A stretch of DNA of 64,000 nt, from contig CP087216.1 of the NCBI GenBank assembly GCA_020912385.1, forward strand, positions 1,612,001-1,676,000, written 5' to 3'. A program made the position numbers and the translations under genes. Each line of letters opens with the position of its first letter. The first letter of the stretch is position 1. A model generated the notes under the pieces. It saw only the letters and a list, made by a program, of their open reading frames with translations, had not been told where the DNA came from and searched no databases. Shown here one piece after another: positions 22,875-34,798 of this stretch. The DNA is from Neofusicoccum parvum. Its lineage: Eukaryota; Ascomycota; Dothideomycetes; Botryosphaeriales; Botryosphaeriaceae.

Positions 22875-24555
22875 GCCGAGAACGAAGACTATAACCAGGA
22901 TTGAGAAACCCATCGCTGGCTCGGCTCAAAACCTACCGATTGAGCGGCAGTCGAACACGACTCGGTCGGACAAGGGGTGTGGATCTGCACCTGGGAACGG
23001 ATTACAGCGGGGAGGGTCTCACGGAAATCATACTCGGAAACATGGAGATGCTAGCTGGATTTGGCGCAGATAGGAAATAGTCGACGGAGATATCTAGCCA
23101 TCGCTCGACATCATCGCACCTCGGCCTGAGCCGGCGCAGCACGCATGCATAGGCCCCGACCGCAGGCACAGGCTCGATTCCCAGGGCAGGAGGCCTTGGA
23201 CGCCGAGGAGCAGCAAATGACGACAATGACGCGACGGTCGCTCCACTGCAGCAAATCGGCAGGAAGAACGGGATTTAGCACCCACGTGTCCAGTGGTGTC
23301 AAGGCAGATCGGTATGTATCCCATCATCGACGCCCTCAGCCCATCGCCATCACTTAAGACGACCCGACGAGAGGAGAGCTTCCTATCCAGGAGTGGTTTC
23401 TCTCCAGAGCCACGCCGCTACTTAAAGCGACTGGCAACACGCCCGCTGTGGAGGAGTAAAAGCGGTGGTCGTGGCTGGCTCTGTTGTTTTTGATCTGGGG
23501 AGGAAAAGAGGTTGCAAGGCTGCGCGGCTTTTTATGTGTGCGCGCGGCTCGGACCGTCCAATTGATCCGGCGGCGCTAGGCCAGCCTGCGCTTCCGCCCA
23601 GCAGCCCGAGAGCCCGAGAGCCCGAGAGCCCGAGCCCGCCGCGCTCGAGCAGACAGCAGCCATCGCGCTGCGGTGCAGGGCACGCCAATGGCTTGTCCAC
23701 GCCCGCGACGGCCGGTCTGCTGACGCAGGACTGCGCCCGCCGCAGCGCTTGCAAGTGCCGACCAGCTGCCCGGGGCTAGCACACGGCCTACTGCCGCACA
23801 AGGAGCACCCAGCGGCCGCCACGCGAGCTTGTGGCACTCTGCAGGGCGCATGGTCAGTTGCCGACACGCGCAATCGGCATCCAAGGCATTGCTGGTCCCT
23901 GCTTAGCTCCCGGGGCCCGCTCCGCCGCTCAGCGCGATCGAGCCAATGCGCGCGTCGGCAGCAGCTGCCATCCAGGAACCCCGCGCGCAAGGGGAGCGTC
24001 CAGACTCTGGCCGGCGCTGGCGGGCATGTCGGTGGGGTGACGGCGCGGGTGCGGAAAGGCGCTGCGAGTGTGCGAAGCGGCCGCTCAGCCCTGCGCGGGC
24101 GCGGAGGCTGCACGACAGCAGTAGGGCCGGCGCCGCCGCTCGAGACGGGCAAGAGGCCGGCGACAGGACTCGAGACGATGGCTGGTGGCCAGGCTGTGTG
24201 GAGAAATGCTCAGGACTGACGTCTTGCCGCGAGCGGCTCTGAGACCTCCGGCCCTGGCGCGCGCCGCTCATTGGCCCGCCCGAATCTTGATCCCCCTCGC
24301 GGACCCGGACTAACGTCCGTGTCTTCCCACCCAGCACCTTGCAACCGCAATGTGACTATAGCTCTGGCTGCCTCTCGCGCGCGCGCTCTTTTCCTGCGTG
24401 TCTGCGCCGTCCCTGACCGCGCCAGCGCCGCTTGTGGACGCCCCCGAGAGCCCGTCGCCTGCGCCCAAAGCGTGTGTTTCCCAGCTTTGCGCCCACCGCG
24501 CGCAACCGCGAGTGCTGCGCTCCACCACCGCGCTTTCCAATGTCATTGCGCAGCC
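22875..24555. other. GC-rich intergenic region, no gene seen
   Basis: About 1.7 kb upstream of the Zn2Cys6 factor. Many overlapping open frames on all strands reflect base composition; none shows a domain. It likely includes a long promoter or 5' leader for the factor gene. Confidence 0.45.
23602..23635. repeat. Short tandem repeat of AGCCCGAG
   Basis: About four tandem copies of an 8-nt unit in the GC-rich intergenic stretch. Confidence 0.75.
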
Positions 24556-27500
24556 ATGAGCCGGCCAATTCTCCCCTTTCCGCCAGCCTACGCAGGGAGC
24601 CAGCAGCCGTTCTATCTGCCGCCTCCTGACCCTCCGCCGCCGCCGCCTCCGCCGCCTCCGCCCAGCAAGCCGATTTACGCGAAGAGAGGTCGCATCACCA
24701 TAGTCGCCTGCCTCCCTTGCCGGAGACGGAAGACCAAGGTCGGCCCCACGCCCTCTGCCCCCTCCTGCGGGCCGCAAGCTGACAGGTGCGCCTCCCGCAG
24801 TGTGACGGCACGAGACCGGCGTGCTCGCAGTGCCTTGGTCGAGACGGCCAATGCCAGTATGACATGACGGACGAGCAGCGTCGCTTGACCTTCCTCAGAG
24901 AAAATGTCGAGCACCTCGAGCGCGAGAAAAGCGAGCTTGAGTCGCTCCTTGTGACGCTCCAGCGCGCCAGCGAGGACGACGTGGCAGACGTCATGCGCAT
25001 TCTACGTACGGGTAGCGACCTCCAAGACATCGCGCGGCAAGCTCACGCCGGTTGGTTGCTCTCAAAGGGCCGGGGCGCGTCATCCTCGCACGAAAGGAGA
25101 AGAAGTGGCTGTGAGCATGACGCCCGGCACCACGGGCTTGGACTGGCTTGGAACATTTGCTGAGGCTCGATGCGCTTCCTAGATACCAACGCCCCGCAGA
25201 CACTGCGCTCTCCGCCGCAGGTCGAACAATACCAGAGCCTCATACGCATGATTGCGTCTGCTCAGCCTGTGGAGCTGGACGAAATTGTGCGCCGCCTCCG
25301 TGCTGGCGAGGATCCCACCTCGATCCTGGAGTCCGCCAACGCGGACACGCTTCTTCAGACCCTGTCTCGCCACCACGAGAGCACCCCGGGAATGAAGACT
25401 GAGTTCTCAGGACGTGACCAGTTCGGCCTTGTCAAGGGTGCCGGGTCGAGCGGCTCGCAATACCTGCAGCGACTGCCGGGCTCGCTCAGCCAGCCGGCCA
25501 TCCACTGGACTAGCGTAACCAATGACCATGATTGGATAGAGCACCTGCTCTCCCTGTACTTTTCGTGGCAACACCAGTTCTTCCAGAACTTCCCCGAGCA
25601 GCTTTTTAGAGCTGATATGGCTTCCGGTCGGACAGAGTACTGCTCCCGGCTGCTGGTCAACGCGCTCTGCGCCGCCGGATGTCTCTTTTCTAGTAGTCGA
25701 CGGACACGACGTGACTGCGATGATCCTGGACCGGCTGGCCTAGACTTCTTTGAAGAGGCAGTCAAGTTGTTGAACGAGGAGCAGGGATCCGCCCTGACGA
25801 CAACTGCTGCTTTGTCCATTCTCTGCCACATTGAGAGCAGCTTCAACCGCCCTAGCTCGCAGTGGCAATACAGTGGCCGCAGCTCACGTATGGCGCTTGA
25901 CATGAACCTGCACCTGCATAGCAGCAGACCCTCAAAAGACCAGCAAAGTGCTGAGGCAATCATGGACGTGAACGCTCGCGCGCATGTGTTCTGGGGCAGT
26001 TTTATCACCGATCAGTATGTCTACCCTACGGTTTGTGCAATGGGCTGATTTCTTTGTTCTCGAGATTTCACCGTCCTCATTCGCTGAAGATGAGAGATGG
26101 ATTCATTGGCACTTCTCCTTCGTGCCAATGGAAAGTCCACTGACAATAGATCGCTCCATTGTTTGGCTAATGCAATCACCTACTGACGCCTACCAGGGTC
26201 ACTAGTTTCACTCTTGGGCGACTGCCCTTGATACCAATTAATGCCATAACGGTAGACATTCCACCGGTTGATCCTGCACAAGACGAAAGCGAGTGGATCG
26301 CGCATGGTCAAAGCAGCCAGCCAAGGAAGAGTGCTCGATCAACTACCTTCCGACAGGTTATCAGCCTATCCAAGATAGTCAACTCTACCCTTCAAATGTT
26401 TTTTGCTCCTTCGAAAACAATAAGCGGCAGTCTGTTGTTGGAGGAGTACGAAAAGTACACCCAATGGTTTGCAAAGCTACCTGCAGCGGCAACGTCTGTG
26501 GAGAATGCGCCACCACATATCATAAGTCTACAGTAAGTTGTGGATCGCGCACAATTCCCTTCTCCCTATTACTTTCTTCCGAGTATGCTCGTCACACCCA
26601 AGCGCCAGCATTGTTCGAAGCAAGTCATCGTAAATCCACCATGCGGACATGAATAGCTCAACAATTGTACGGCTGGCTGGAATGGAGCGCTCCCTTGGTC
26701 CCATTGCTGTTGATAGCTATTCTTCGGGCCATGCCGGATAGCAGCTTTCTCTAGCCCCTTGCGACGTAAAAGAAGTTTCTGAGATTCACGCTCGGCCGTC
26801 TCCCCTTCCGTCTTCAGGCGTGTAATGGCTCCGGGTAATGGGAAGCGAACATACACAGAGCAACTCTACTTGTTGAGTGGATATTTGAGCCGAGACTAGT
26901 TAACATGAGCTCTAGTATGTACTATCACACGGCGGTCCTGCTCCTCTTCCGACCATTCTTGAAGGCAAGATTTACCGAATCCGACTTATCACCGCGGGAA
27001 GTCTGCAGGCAGTCAGCCAACACGATATCCAACCTCTTCGCCCAACACCTGAAATTGTACAGCCTGGATGGCATTTTCACCTTCCAGCTCCACTGCTTGC
27101 TCACTGCATGCACGATTCACATTATCAAACTACCCTCGATATCCGCAACGACCCACTTAGCGGCAGCATGCAACAGCTTCCAGGACCTGGTCAAAAAGAA
27201 CGACTGGGCAACCAGTAGCCTAAACATTATCAAAAGCTTTGTCCAGAAATGGAATATTGTGCTCCCCCTCGAAGTCGAAGCCGCTCTCTACCGCGGTCAT
27301 GAGGCACCCACGCCCGTTCTGGCCGATGGCATCGCAACCACCACCACAAGTCGAGCCATCTCCTTAGATCTAGACCGCATAAACAACCCCACCAATCACA
27401 GCAGTACCACTCTCGTCGATGGCGACTCCACCCCCAACTCTGCCACTTCTTCCCGCCCCGAGAAGCGCGAGGCCTACCCGCCCGCTGGCCCCCAGGCTCT

Positions 27501-27825
27501 GCCGAAGCGCCAGCGGCTGGCGGCGCCGCACGTAAACGACACAATAGCGAATACCCTGACCAAGGATGGCGGCTTCAACACTGCACCCATAACAAAACAG
27601 CAGCAACAGCCCATCATGAAATACCTCTTCGCTCCGTTTCCCAACCAGCCGGCACCGTTGCTCAGCCCTATCCACACGAGCACGAGCCACAACGGCAGCG
27701 GTGACGAAGAGGCTAATGGCGATGCCTGGGATGAAGAATTGCGGAAGGTGAGCCAGGGACTTGATGGGCTAAATTTCGTGGGGGATGATGGGTTTGACCC
27801 GTTTATGGGGTATCAGGGTGATTAA
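24556..27825 (+). CDS. Zn(II)2Cys6 fungal transcription factor (NirA/NIT-4-like organisation)
   Basis: Modelled with five exons (24556-24738, 24801-25050, 25165-26014, 26197-26532, 26916-27825), in phase, 842 aa. A poly-Pro N-terminus precedes the binuclear zinc cluster, whose six Cys (C-LP-C-RRRKTK-C-DGTRPA-C-SQ-C-LGRDGQ-C) are split by intron 1. A coiled-coil linker follows (RENVEHLEREKSELESLL). The large middle region is the fungal-specific transcription factor domain (WIEHLLSLYFSWQHQFF, LLVNALCAAGCLFS, ARAHVFWGSFITDQ, YYHTAVLLLFRPFL). Overall order and length resemble the nitrate regulators NirA and NIT-4, but other C6 factors share this plan, so the regulon is not assigned. The junction at 25050/25165 is the least certain. 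The last two introns, 182 and 383 nt, are long for this window. The C-terminal region is Thr/Ser/Asn-rich, a likely activation segment. Confidence 0.8.
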
Positions 27826-29685
27826 GAGGAGGGAGAAACAAGAGCCAGGGTGCCTGTCGTTATTCTCAAACACTGTCGTTGTCGTACTCATAGTGCGGTT
27901 GGCCGTGGACCATTCATTTTGCTGGTTGAATCTGCTGCATCTGTTCTTTATGAGGTCGCGTCGTCGTTTATCGGTGTTTAGGTGTGGGCTGCATGTGGTT
28001 CGTGCTCCGTTCGTGTTCGATGCTGATTTCTACTCGTAACACGACGGTCGGTTGCATCCGGTGGGACACGGGGAAACGGTATTCTTTTCAGGTCGGGAAT
28101 CTCGCTTTATGCTTCATCGTTGTCGTTAATCGTCATCTTCCGTTTTCCCCTGTCTTTCTATCCGCAACTATCACCATCATCGCTGGTTCCTTATCCATTT
28201 TCTTCTCCATCCCATTGTCCCTTTTTGCCCCCCCAATCTCTCGTCTCTTTCCAGAGAATGGTGCGATATTAATTCGGTGAAATTATGCAGGGCCCGATGT
28301 AACGGCATTAATCGAGAGGGAGACCGAAAGAGTCATTCCTGTAAATATGTATGATAGTGACAGGAAAACAGGAAAAGTTAAAGTTCACTTCTCTTCTGTT
28401 CTTTGTTGTTCCGTTTTTGTCGTTGGGCTTTCACTGTTACTTCACTTTTCATGGCTGGTTGGTTGGCTGTATTGCTCGATAAGGACTTCGTATCCTTGAA
28501 GAACGATCGTGTTCCCAATTTTATGCATGGTTGCGAGTCGAGATAGCTAGCTTCATAACACTTACTGTATAATGATTTCGTTGTATATCTGTGCTTACAG
28601 GTTGCCACCGAGTTTCTCATCATCGTCATATACCATGTCTAATTGCATCCACTTTCGAAGTATTCCGGGTCCACCGCAGCTCCTCCTACACCGTCTGCAA
28701 TAAAAAAAAATAACTTGCAGTGTCGGAAGCTTATTCTTCTAACATAGCACGGGTGCGCGCTTCCCCATGAATCTTGCCTTTTTCTACAAGTGGTACATGA
28801 TACCCGTGACGGCCAAATTATTTATACTGTACATTAAGTTGTTTAGCAACAGCACGTACGTAGCAATGGTAGAAGATGTCGACATGGCTCACTATAACAG
28901 AACGAGAGCAAAAAGGAAAAGAGTAAAACTGTCTGGCCAGCATATGCTAGCGGCTTCATAGCGCACATCAAGAGGGCACATTACATACTCCCGGAATCGT
29001 GTGCTGGCTCGATAGAACTAGCTCAATAGGTACCGTCTGTTCTTCACCCGTCCCAGACTCAAATATACGCCCCTAAAGGTGAGAACTGTAAGCTGTTGTC
29101 TGTCACGACTAGACCAAGCGAGTCTGGCGGTGGGAGCTGGAACTTCCGGCGGGACCGTTTCATACACCTGTGGGCCAACATGTTCCTGCATCACGGCAGA
29201 GGGCAACTTTGACGAAACAATGACACACGTACCAGCGAGCTTGGTTGCATCGCTGTTGAGAACAGCGGAGAATTGTGGGATGGAACTTCTCTTGCGCTTG
29301 ACTAAAGCAGCTGTCGACTCTTCTATGCCTGTCCGAAGGTCTTGTTTAGGACGAGTCCGAAAAGATGATGGCAGGCTTTACTATTCATGATATAGTACAC
29401 CATCGGACCCCGAGTCTAATGGTACCGAAGAGATAGGTGTATATGTCTCAAGAGCTATCCTCGCGTACTGCCTTCATTGTCACGTCATCCACAGCAAACG
29501 CATCGACGTCCAGGCCCGAGACCTTTACTTCCGTAGATTTGTGAGCTCTAATTCCGACCAAACTCACCAAACCGATGGTTACACACGTTATCATGAAACG
29601 CCAGTCAATGCCTCTTTCCCAGCAAGCATCGTTCACATGGGTCATCTCCATCGCCGCAGTCCTGTCTCATGGTCGTAAAGGACAT
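27826..29685. other. AT-richer convergent intergenic region
   Basis: About 1.9 kb between the 3' ends of the transcription factor (plus) and the proteasome gene (minus). It is pyrimidine-rich at 28.08-28.27 kb and has an A-run near 28703. A 67-codon minus-strand frame at 29448-29651 has a hydrophobic segment but no other support. No gene is called. Confidence 0.45.
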
Positions 29686-30480
29686 CTACGCGGGATAGAC
29701 GGGGGTCTCGTCGTTGAAGTCCTGCACCTGTATGCCCTCCTTCGTGATGACCTTGACAACCAGACCCTTGAAGTCGATGGGTAGCCTCCTCTTCAGCTCG
29801 TCCGAGCACATGCGCAGGATCTTCATGCCCTGGTCTAGGGAGATGTCGGGGTGGTGGTGCTTATCGAGGATGGAGAGGCAGTAGTACCTGTTGGTATCAA
29901 GCATTAGCAACGTAGGTTGTGGGAGTCTGCATCATGGGGGATGGCATACTGGGCATAGCCGTGTGCCGCGTAAGGAACGGGCGCCAGCGCGGCGAGGTAG
30001 TCAATCCAGTAGAGGCTCGGCTTGTCGGTGATGGGGTCCATGCCTCCGAGAAGCAGGTTGACAGTGTAAGGTCTCCGCGAACGCAGGGCGCGTGCAAGCT
30101 CGCCCCGCACGAAGCTCGCGACGGCCGATGGGCCAAGGTCGGTGTCGTTGCGCATCGAGTAGAGCTGGATGTTGGCTTGGATGTACTCTGCAAACTGGAC
30201 TAAAGAGTGGCAAAAGCATCAGTCAGCATACGGTCGCCGTGGTGCTGGAATCCCGGAAGAAGCGTACTGGTGTCTCCTGCCTCGCCAGAGAAGGCCATCA
30301 GCGTGTGCTTGTTCAGCGGTCTGGTCTTGTCGTCGGTGGCCTTCAGAATGCTGGCGCCACGCATAGCAGCCTTCGAGGCGGCGATGATGGTGAAGTCCTT
30401 GCCTGTGATACCCAGCAAAACCTCCCTACGGACTGGTCAGCGATGTGCAGCGGCGGCGACGGGGCGTTTGACACGCACAT
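29686..30480 (-). CDS. PRE1: 20S proteasome subunit beta-4 (yeast Pre1 / human PSMB2)
   Basis: Exons on the minus strand: the last two bases of exon 1 (30480-30479, 'AT'), then 30425-30268, 30199-29950 and 29887-29686; 203 aa. The initiator ATG is split by an intron (AT|G): donor GTGCGT, acceptor GTAG, after which the frame reads M-E-V-L-L-G-I-T-G. The sequence is typical beta-4: [68 protein letters not shown] and [12 protein letters not shown]. As in other beta-4 subunits there is no catalytic N-terminal Thr; it is a structural ring subunit of the 20S core in nucleus and cytosol. The yeast protein is 198 aa, so the length fits. It shares an upstream region with the divergent RRP9 gene. Confidence 0.93.
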
Positions 30481-30839
30481 GTTGGCGGCGGTGGGGTGTG
30501 GATGTTGGAGATGAAGCGGTCGAGCGAGGTGTCACGGACGGCGAGGTCGAGGCGTGCGGGCGGATTGGGGTTGGGAGGGGTCCGGCGGGTTGAGGGCGGA
30601 TGCAGCAGCAGGGCGGCGGGCGATGGGTAGAGCTGTGGTGTTGACGGAAGCTGGAGCTGCCTGGCCGCGGGAGCTCGCCGGCCCAGCACCAGCACCAGCA
30701 CGTCGGAGCTTGGACGCGCCGACTGTCAAAGTCTTGGCGCGAATTCTCGAATTTATTTCTCGCCCGCCAGAACACCCTGCTGCGTCAGCCCGCCTGCCCA
30801 CCAACACCACCCTGCCGCTGCGCTGCCCAATCCGCCGAA
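30481..30839. promoter_or_regulatory. Shared divergent promoter region of PRE1 and RRP9
   Basis: 359 bp separate the split start codon of PRE1 (minus) from the ATG of RRP9 (plus). Both genes serve growth-linked machinery (proteasome, ribosome assembly), so co-regulation is plausible but is inferred only from arrangement. I see no specific element I can name with confidence. Confidence 0.5.
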
Positions 30840-32516
30840 ATGTCGTCCTTCTTCACGACTCCGGCCTCGCAGCGCAAAAGAAAGCGCTCCCAAACCTCCG
30901 CCCAGGAACCAGAAAAACGCAATCGCAAGCGCCGCGAGGACTCCATCTCCAGCGGCGATTCCGACGACGACGGTGCACGCCCGCGCGACGAGGACGACAA
31001 TGCCAGCGAAAACTCTTCAGACGCCGAGCACGACGAAACTGCGGCAGAGCGGCGTCTGCGCCTTGCTGAGCGCTACCTGGACAATATCCGCGAAGAGGTT
31101 GACGAAGCTGGATTCGATGCCGCAGAAATCGACAAGGACCTCATTGCGGAGCGGCTGAAGGAAGACGTCGCCGAGAGCAAAGGCCGCGTCTACCGGCACA
31201 TAGCAGAAAGCCTTGATTTCTCCTCCGCAGCTCACACCTTCTCCCGCGCTGACAACCATGTCACCACCGCAATCGCAACACACCCTCCCTACGCATACAC
31301 AACCACCAAGGACATGTGCTTGATTAAGTGGTCTTTACCCGATCCGCTAGCCCTGACCGCCGAACATCCTTCAAATATGACGCCGCGCCGCCGCCCTACC
31401 CAAGTAGCCTTCACTAGGGGCAACAAGAACCACGCCAAAGACCCCAATTACACACACCACACCGCGCCTATACTATGTGTAGCAGCATCCCCCGACGGCC
31501 AATTCGTAGCCACCGGCGGAGCGGACAAGAAGCTCATTGTGTGGCGAGCCGAGGACCTCACGCCGCTCAAGGTATTCACACAACACCGAGACGCCGTCAC
31601 ATCGTTGGCCTTCCGGCGCGGCAAGAACCAGTTGTTCAGCGCCAGCGCGGACCGGACGATCAAGACGTGGAGCCTGGACGAGCTGGCGTACGTGGAGACG
31701 CTGTTCGGGCACCAGGACGGGGTGATAGATGTGGCGGCGCTGGCGCAGGAGCGGTGCGTCTCGGTGGGGGCGCGCGACCGCACGGCGCGGCTGTGGAAGG
31801 TGGCCGAGGAGAGCCAGCTGGTGTTCCGCGGCGGCGGCTCGTCGGTGACGCGCACCAACCGATCGGACGGCAACACGGCGAAGGCGGGTGGCGGCTTCGC
31901 CGAGGGCAGCATCGACCGCGTCGCGCTCGTCGACGAGGAGACGTTTGTCACCGGCAGCGACAACGGCGCCATCTCCCTCTGGTCCGTCCACAAGAAGAAG
32001 CCCGTCTTCACGGTGGGCATGGCTCACGGCTTGGACCCGCCCATGCGGCGGGACGAGGTCTATGCGGACGCTGAGATCGACGACGACGCGTGGGTCCCGC
32101 CGCAGCAGCCCAGGTGGATCACAGCATTGACGACGATTCCATACACGGATGTCATTCTCAGCGGCAGTTGGGACGGGTGGGTGAGGGCATGGAAGATTAA
32201 CAAGGAGGGGAGGAGGATCGAGTCGTTAGGGACGGTTGGGCAGATCCGGCAGACCGGCGACGGTGACGCGGTCATGGTTGATGGCGCCGACGACGATCAG
32301 CAACCCGCAGTGGGGAACGTCAGGGGTGTGGTGAACGACCTCTCCGTCTTCGAGAGGGGGGACAGGGGCAAGGACGGCGTCTGCGTCGTCGCGGCCGTCG
32401 CGAAGGAGCTGAAGATGGGCAGATGGAGAAAATACCCCGGCAAGAATGCCGCCGTCGTTTTCGAGATTAAGAGGAATATCGCTGCTGATGGGACCGAAGA
32501 GGAGTTAGAGGAGTAA
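30840..32516 (+). CDS. RRP9: U3 snoRNP component Rrp9 (U3-55K), WD40 protein
   Basis: A single exon of 558 aa. The N-terminus is strongly basic then acidic (RKRKRSQTSAQEPEKRNRKRR, followed by Ser/Asp/Glu runs), as in nucleolar proteins. A conserved U3-55K pre-domain follows (RRLRLAERYLDNIREEVD, AERLKEDVAESKGRVYRHIAE). WD40 repeats then run to the end: HTAPILCVAASPDGQFVATGGADKKLIVW, HRDAVTSLAFR, LFSASADRTIKTWSLDELAYVETLFGHQDGV, ARDRTARLW, TGSDNGAISLWSVHKKKPVF and ILSGSWDGWVRAW. Rrp9 binds the U3 snoRNA B/C motif in the small-subunit processome that cleaves pre-18S rRNA. The length and N-terminal segment separate it from generic WD40 proteins. Confidence 0.92.
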   Translation: MSSFFTTPASQRKRKRSQTSAQEPEKRNRKRREDSISSGDSDDDGARPRDEDDNASENSSDAEHDETAAERRLRLAERYLDNIREEVDEAGFDAAEIDKDLIAERLKEDVAESKGRVYRHIAESLDFSSAAHTFSRADNHVTTAIATHPPYAYTTTKDMCLIKWSLPDPLALTAEHPSNMTPRRRPTQVAFTRGNKNHAKDPNYTHHTAPILCVAASPDGQFVATGGADKKLIVWRAEDLTPLKVFTQHRDAVTSLAFRRGKNQLFSASADRTIKTWSLDELAYVETLFGHQDGVIDVAALAQERCVSVGARDRTARLWKVAEESQLVFRGGGSSVTRTNRSDGNTAKAGGGFAEGSIDRVALVDEETFVTGSDNGAISLWSVHKKKPVFTVGMAHGLDPPMRRDEVYADAEIDDDAWVPPQQPRWITALTTIPYTDVILSGSWDGWVRAWKINKEGRRIESLGTVGQIRQTGDGDAVMVDGADDDQQPAVGNVRGVVNDLSVFERGDRGKDGVCVVAAVAKELKMGRWRKYPGKNAAVVFEIKRNIAADGTEEELEE

Positions 32517-32781
32517 TACCGGCATAGAGGTTACAAAAGTTAAAGCGCGGGGAGTCAGGCTGTGACTGGGTCTGCCTCAAAATCTATTTTTGAAAATTTC
32601 AAAAGGGCTGCATGTGTTGATGGAGGACTGGCGCGGCTCTGGCTGCCGCGAAAGCATATCAATACTACTTTTGCTTCGCCCTCTGGAGGAGAGAGGCGCA
32701 GTACGTGGGACGGCGGTTTCCCGCGCCACAGGCTTGATTCTCGCTGCACAAATACGTTTGTCAATGCAATGTGCAGCACGT

Positions 32782-34242
32782 TCATCCGGTGATTTGTTTA
32801 CGCCAGGGCAGCGATTCTAAGAACTGGCACGCATGCTCACTCAAGCACGCCGCTGCACGGATGGGCTTCACGCCAGGCTCGTCCAGCAGCGACAGGGCCG
32901 CCAGTCCCAGGAACGAGTGGTAGATATCCGGGGGGTCGCCAGGCATCTTACCAAAGCCACCGACCAGGTGCTGCGTCTTGTCCAGCAGGTAGCGGCGCGT
33001 AGCAGAGCGCGAGGTTAGATGGATCTTACCAAGCATCTGGAAGGTTTAATTAGGACAGAGTTGGGGAAGGGATTGGAGCAGGCTTCTAGGTTACGAACCG
33101 ATAAAGATCCGCCCACCCACCAGGCATAGCAGGTGTCAGCGATCTTGTTGCAGCGGCCGTTGAAACCTGCCCAGTTCAAAAGGTCAAATTGCGGCGCAGA
33201 CGCTTCTTGGTCGCCCGGTTGGCTCGGAAGGCTGTGCAGCTTGACAACCTGGGGTGCGTCGGCCGGCGTCTTGGCTGCATTGGTGTCATCGCCGTCAGAC
33301 ATGTCTATGATGTCTTCCTCGTCGAGCACGAGCGTCTGCCGTGCCACTAGCCACCGTGCCGTGAGCTCAGGGTCGGACATGCCGACCACGGGATCATCCG
33401 AGACAGGAGGACTGCCTGCATTACTCGGGAGCCGACCGAGCAGAGCTAGTGCGCCGATGGCGCAGTACGTGAAGCCGGCTGAGAAGGGTCAGAGAGACTG
33501 CAATCATAATCAAACGCGTGCAAGGATGTCGAACCATGAGCTTCGTGGTAGGCCGCTTCGGATATGCCTCCATCGTAGGTCTGGCCGTAGTCAGTAGTCA
33601 AGGATGGCGCAGCTCAGCAGCAACACCTACTTCCGACGCGCGGATACAGCGCACAACCGCGTCGACGTCAACGTCCTGCGCTCCGTCGACCTCGCCCTCG
33701 ACGCTGCTGCCGCGCAGAATCCAGCGCACGCCGGCCGCACAGTAGATGAAGCGCGTGTCGTGGCCGCCCTCGATGCGCCCGCCCTCGCCCAGCGTCTCCC
33801 CGAAGCTACCGTCCTCTGCACGCTGCAGCCGTGGCAGCCACTGCAGGCACTCCCGCCGCTTGACGCGCTGCAGGTCGTCGCCGAGGATCAGCAGCGTCTG
33901 CAGCGCAAAGAGCGTCGCCGGCAGGTTCGCCGGGTCCCAGTGTCCGTTGTCCGCGGTCCTGGCGCCTGCCAGGTCCATGGCAGGCGACGCGCGGAAGCCG
34001 CCGTCGGGGTGCTGGTTGCGGTAGACCCAGTCGATGTAGTCGGCGCGCTCCTGCTCGGTGCTGGCGTCGTGCAGGGCGCCCAGCAGGTCGAGCCCCGACA
34101 CGATGAAGAACGCCAGCGTCATGCGGTTGCAGTCATTCGACGTGTACAGGTGCGGCAGGTAGGTCTTGAGGCAGCGCTTCCAGTAGGTCAGCTGGCGCGG
34201 GGCGCTCAGCCGGCTGGCGTCGTCGGGCAGCGTGGTCGCCAT
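32782..34242 (-). CDS. CDC43: Geranylgeranyltransferase type I beta subunit
   Basis: Four exons on the minus strand (34242-33631, 33580-33535, 33478-33099, 33036-32782), all in phase, 430 aa. It shows the alpha-alpha barrel repeats of prenyltransferase beta subunits: YRNQHPDGGFRASP, LPATLFALQTLLIL, EDGSFGE, TYDGGISEAAYHEAHAG and FTYCAIGALALLG. Zinc ligands are present: D334 and C336 in IADTCYAWW and H386 in DIYHS. The late GKIHLTSRSATRRYLLDK and GGFGKMPGDPPDIYHSFLGLAAL match GGTase-I beta rather than farnesyl- or Rab-transferase. With the shared alpha subunit it attaches geranylgeranyl to CAAL proteins such as Rho1 and Cdc42. An Asp/Ala-rich insert of about 50 residues before the zinc site is longer than in yeast. 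The frame upstream of the ATG encodes poly-Ala from a CGG-type repeat but has no ATG. Confidence 0.92.
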
Positions 34243-34798
34243 GGCAGCGGCGGCGGCGGCGGCGGCGGCAGGCGTCGTTCGCGGGCGGGCGCGGTGGTGG
34301 TGGTGATGGGCAGCGCACGGTGGGGCTTCGCGGGTAGGGCGAGCGCAGGCTCTTGGGATTTGGCGGTGATCGGCAGCGCTCGCAGGAGAGCGACCCGTGG
34401 GTGCTGGGCCGGAGTATATTTGGCAACGGCCGGTACGCAGATGACAGGCACGCGTCCGGGCTGGGGCTGAGCAGGCGTTTCGCGCCAGGGCCCGTGACGG
34501 GCCAGGGCTGCCCTGAGAGGGAGCCGGTAGGGCGCTGGCGGCGGGCTCCTCGTAACCGCTGCACGATCCTCGTAAGGCCAATTGCAGGCCGTTTCTCGCT
34601 GCACCGCACTCAACACCCCCCTAAACTAAATGCACTGCAGCCGTACTGCTGCGCCCTCCGCAAACGACTCTCCCTCCCCCCTCGCCGCCAGCACCCGCTC
34701 CCGCGCTCCTCCACCCGCCTCGCGTACGCTGCACCGCTCGCCCGCGAGCCTCGCACCCTCCCTAGCTAGCTGATTCGCGGGCCGGCCAGCGCAACAAC
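34243..34798. promoter_or_regulatory. Shared divergent promoter of CDC43 and the RhoGAP gene
   Basis: 556 bp between the two divergent ATGs. A CGG trinucleotide run lies at about 34247-34270, just upstream of the CDC43 ATG, and a CT-rich stretch at about 34660-34740 precedes the RhoGAP ATG. Both products act on Rho-family GTPases. Confidence 0.5.

Noticed and set aside
22875..24555. Cluster of overlapping open frames of 60-200 codons
   Set aside because: They occur in every frame and strand of a GC-rich stretch, with no motif or splice logic.
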